A DNA stretch of 64,000 nucleotides from Maribacter arenosus (GTDB taxonomy: Bacteria > Bacteroidota > Bacteroidia > Flavobacteriales > Flavobacteriaceae): contig NZ_JABTCG010000001.1 of NCBI RefSeq assembly GCF_014610845.1, forward strand, positions 1,054,001 through 1,118,000. Direction: 5' to 3'. This document shows, in pieces, positions 62,700 through 64,000 of the stretch (positions are counted from its first letter, which is position 1; every line of letters starts with the position of its first letter). Both the position numbers and the translations under genes were made by a program. Below the pieces are notes generated by a model. The model saw only the letters and a program-made list of their open reading frames with translations. It searched no databases and was not told the DNA's origin.

Positions 62700-64000
62700 C
62701 TACAGATTTAGTATATAGTCAGATAAGCTCCTATCATGCGGCAAGGCCATCTTCTTTCGCAATCTATAACGCTTTACCTCAACACTGCGTACAGAAATAT
62801 TAAGTAGTGGTGCAATTTCCTTCGAAGAAAGATTTAACTTAAGATAGGCGCATAGTTTTAAATCGTTAGGTGTCAATTCGGGATGCAGTCCCTTCACTTT
62901 TCCCAAAAAATCCTTGTCGGCATTATTGAAAGCCTCCTTAAAAAACTCCCAATCATCATTTTTCTTCAAACTCTTGTCGATAATTCTTATTACTGGACTC
63001 ACCAGGTTTTTCTCTGGTAGGTTCTTGAGCCCGTTTTTAATTGTGGTCAAAAGCTCGTTTTTCTTGATAATAATCATTGTTGAAGCCGCCAATTCCTTAC
63101 TTTTACTCTTGATATCGCTCTTTAACGCTTCATTTTTTAGTCTTATGATTTCTTTCTCATTTTGCACCTGTGACAATTTTAGCTCACGCTTGTTTCGCTC
63201 TATCAACCTTTGTTGCTGGTTTCTATAATGTTTTTTATAGGTAATATGTATTACGTACAATACGAGCAAGATGACCACGACATATAGTACCAAGGCCAAA
63301 TTAGAGATATACCAAGGTTTTGCTATCTTAAATGAATACGAAGCAGTATTCCCAGATAGGGTATCCCCGATTTTAGCCCTTACTTTAAAGGTATAATCAC
63401 CGGAAGGTAAATTTTCAAACAATTCGGTGGAATTTTCGGACCAATCACTCCAATTATCGTAAAGGCCCGAAAGCTGATACTGATATTCGGTTTCCAGATA
63501 CTCGTAATACTCTGGTACCGAAAAAGAAAATGACAAAGTATTCTCTTCGCTTTTAAAATTGCCTTCCAAACTTTTGTCCAATAAATGTGAAGCCTCATCA
63601 TCATCCCTTTTTTGATTTGTAATTTTAGTGAAACCTATTCTAAAGTCTCCTATATCGAAATTATCGATATCAATAGTATAATAACCTGAGTAATTGCCCA
63701 ATAAATAAACATCATCATCCTGTAGTTGAAGAACGTTCTCATAGTCGATAAGGTCATTTCGCAAGGCCAATGGAATAGGAATCCTCTTTATTTTAGGTTT
63801 ACTAGACACCCCACCTGAAGTTAAGAGACTAATATTTGAGCTAGAGATTCCCCACAATTTATTAGTCTTATCGTCATGGATCAACCTGCCTGATATAAAA
63901 TCGTCCCCTGTTGAGTATAAGGTGCTTAGAACACTGTCCTTTTTAAATCTTTTTTCGGAAAGCTCATACCTAAAAACCCCGTCCTTTGAAGAATAGAGCA
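62700..64000 (-). CDS. Y_Y_Y/LuxR-type PUL sensor-regulator (5' end beyond the window)
   Basis: The frame stays open to the window end, so the start lies outside. Upstream of the first in-frame start, the codons still read as a beta-propeller blade (LYSSKDGVFRYELSEK). The visible part gives propeller remnants, a Y_Y_Y domain (YQYQLSGLYDNWSDWSENSTELFENLPSGDYTFKVRAK), one membrane helix (WYISNLALVLYVVVILLVLYV), a coiled coil and a C-terminal LuxR-type helix-turn-helix (LTPNDLKLCAYLKLNLSSKEIA...SVRSVEVKRYRLRKKM). It probably senses a glucan breakdown product in the periplasm and activates the PUL. No histidine kinase domain is seen, unlike the hybrid two-component form. Confidence 0.88.
   Translation of the reverse strand, partial: LYSSKDGVFRYELSEKRFKKDSVLSTLYSTGDDFISGRLIHDDKTNKLWGISSSNISLLTSGGVSSKPKIKRIPIPLALRNDLIDYENVLQLQDDDVYLLGNYSGYYTIDIDNFDIGDFRIGFTKITNQKRDDDEASHLLDKSLEGNFKSEENTLSFSFSVPEYYEYLETEYQYQLSGLYDNWSDWSENSTELFENLPSGDYTFKVRAKIGDTLSGNTASYSFKIAKPWYISNLALVLYVVVILLVLYVIHITYKKHYRNQQQRLIERNKRELKLSQVQNEKEIIRLKNEALKSDIKSKSKELAASTMIIIKKNELLTTIKNGLKNLPEKNLVSPVIRIIDKSLKKNDDWEFFKEAFNNADKDFLGKVKGLHPELTPNDLKLCAYLKLNLSSKEIAPLLNISVRSVEVKRYRLRKKMALPHDRSLSDYILNL

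Overview
The window comes from a member of the Bacteroidota, most likely a marine Flavobacteriaceae (family-level inference). Supporting signs are a SusC/SusD pair, many lipoproteins with a cysteine lipobox, TAnnTTTG -7 promoter boxes, a GCTD-type C-terminal tail, an OstA-like protein, DUF349 and DUF368 genes, and AT-rich DNA. The 5' and 3' ends both cut through genes. No rRNA, tRNA, IS element or CRISPR array was seen.

Layout. (1) About 1-8350: a run of small, poorly related, plus-strand genes (CAAX-type protease, VOC protein, two DUF4287/DUF5655 paralogues, a frameshifted AraC regulator, DUF1761, secreted and lipoproteins, an Imm26-like protein). They are separated by 100-400 base spacers full of imperfect palindromes, several bearing GTTGGGC/GCCAAC-like ends. 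It looks like an integron-type cassette array or its remnant. (2) 8355-12331: FATP-type acyl-CoA synthetase, DUF1801 protein, a DUF1080 lipoprotein, a membrane protein. (3) 12361-19488: molybdenum cofactor genes on the minus strand (moaD, moaE, moaA, moaC, mobA, moeB, a TauE-type permease, and moeA), interrupted by a plus-strand stand-alone trpB. (4) 19650-25776: housekeeping genes (SPOUT methyltransferase, Ste24-type protease, RelA/SpoT, Fur-family regulator, purA) ending in a clear terminator. (5) 26027-31610: a four-gene operon of GH97, GH109-like oxidoreductase, DUF1080 lyase/hydrolase and Gfo/Idh/MocA oxidoreductase, closed by a terminator. It suggests glycoside cleavage through 3-keto intermediates. 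(6) 31786-41645: OstA-like protein, class III aminotransferase, TPR protein, two tandem DUF368 polyprenyl-phosphate translocase candidates, aroE, DUF349 protein, and a convergent CBS protein.

(7) 41831-64000 is the highlight: a minus-strand polysaccharide utilisation locus whose enzymes point to laminarin (beta-1,3-glucan with beta-1,6 branches). A Y_Y_Y/LuxR-type sensor-regulator (cut by the window end) precedes SusC, SusD, a three-repeat surface binding lipoprotein, a GH16 laminarinase lipoprotein, a small cysteine-containing lipoprotein, a sugar-porter MFS, a very large GH149-type beta-1,3-glucan phosphorylase, a GH17 lipoprotein, a GH30 lipoprotein, an unusual MFS-GH17 fusion, and two more signal-less GH17 proteins. 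The inferred flow is surface binding and GH16 cutting, SusCD import, periplasmic trimming and debranching by GH17/GH30, then inner-membrane uptake of short beta-1,3-glucans. Phosphorolysis by GH149 and GH17 processing would follow in the cytoplasm. The fusion would tie uptake directly to a cytoplasmic glucanase or transglycosylase.
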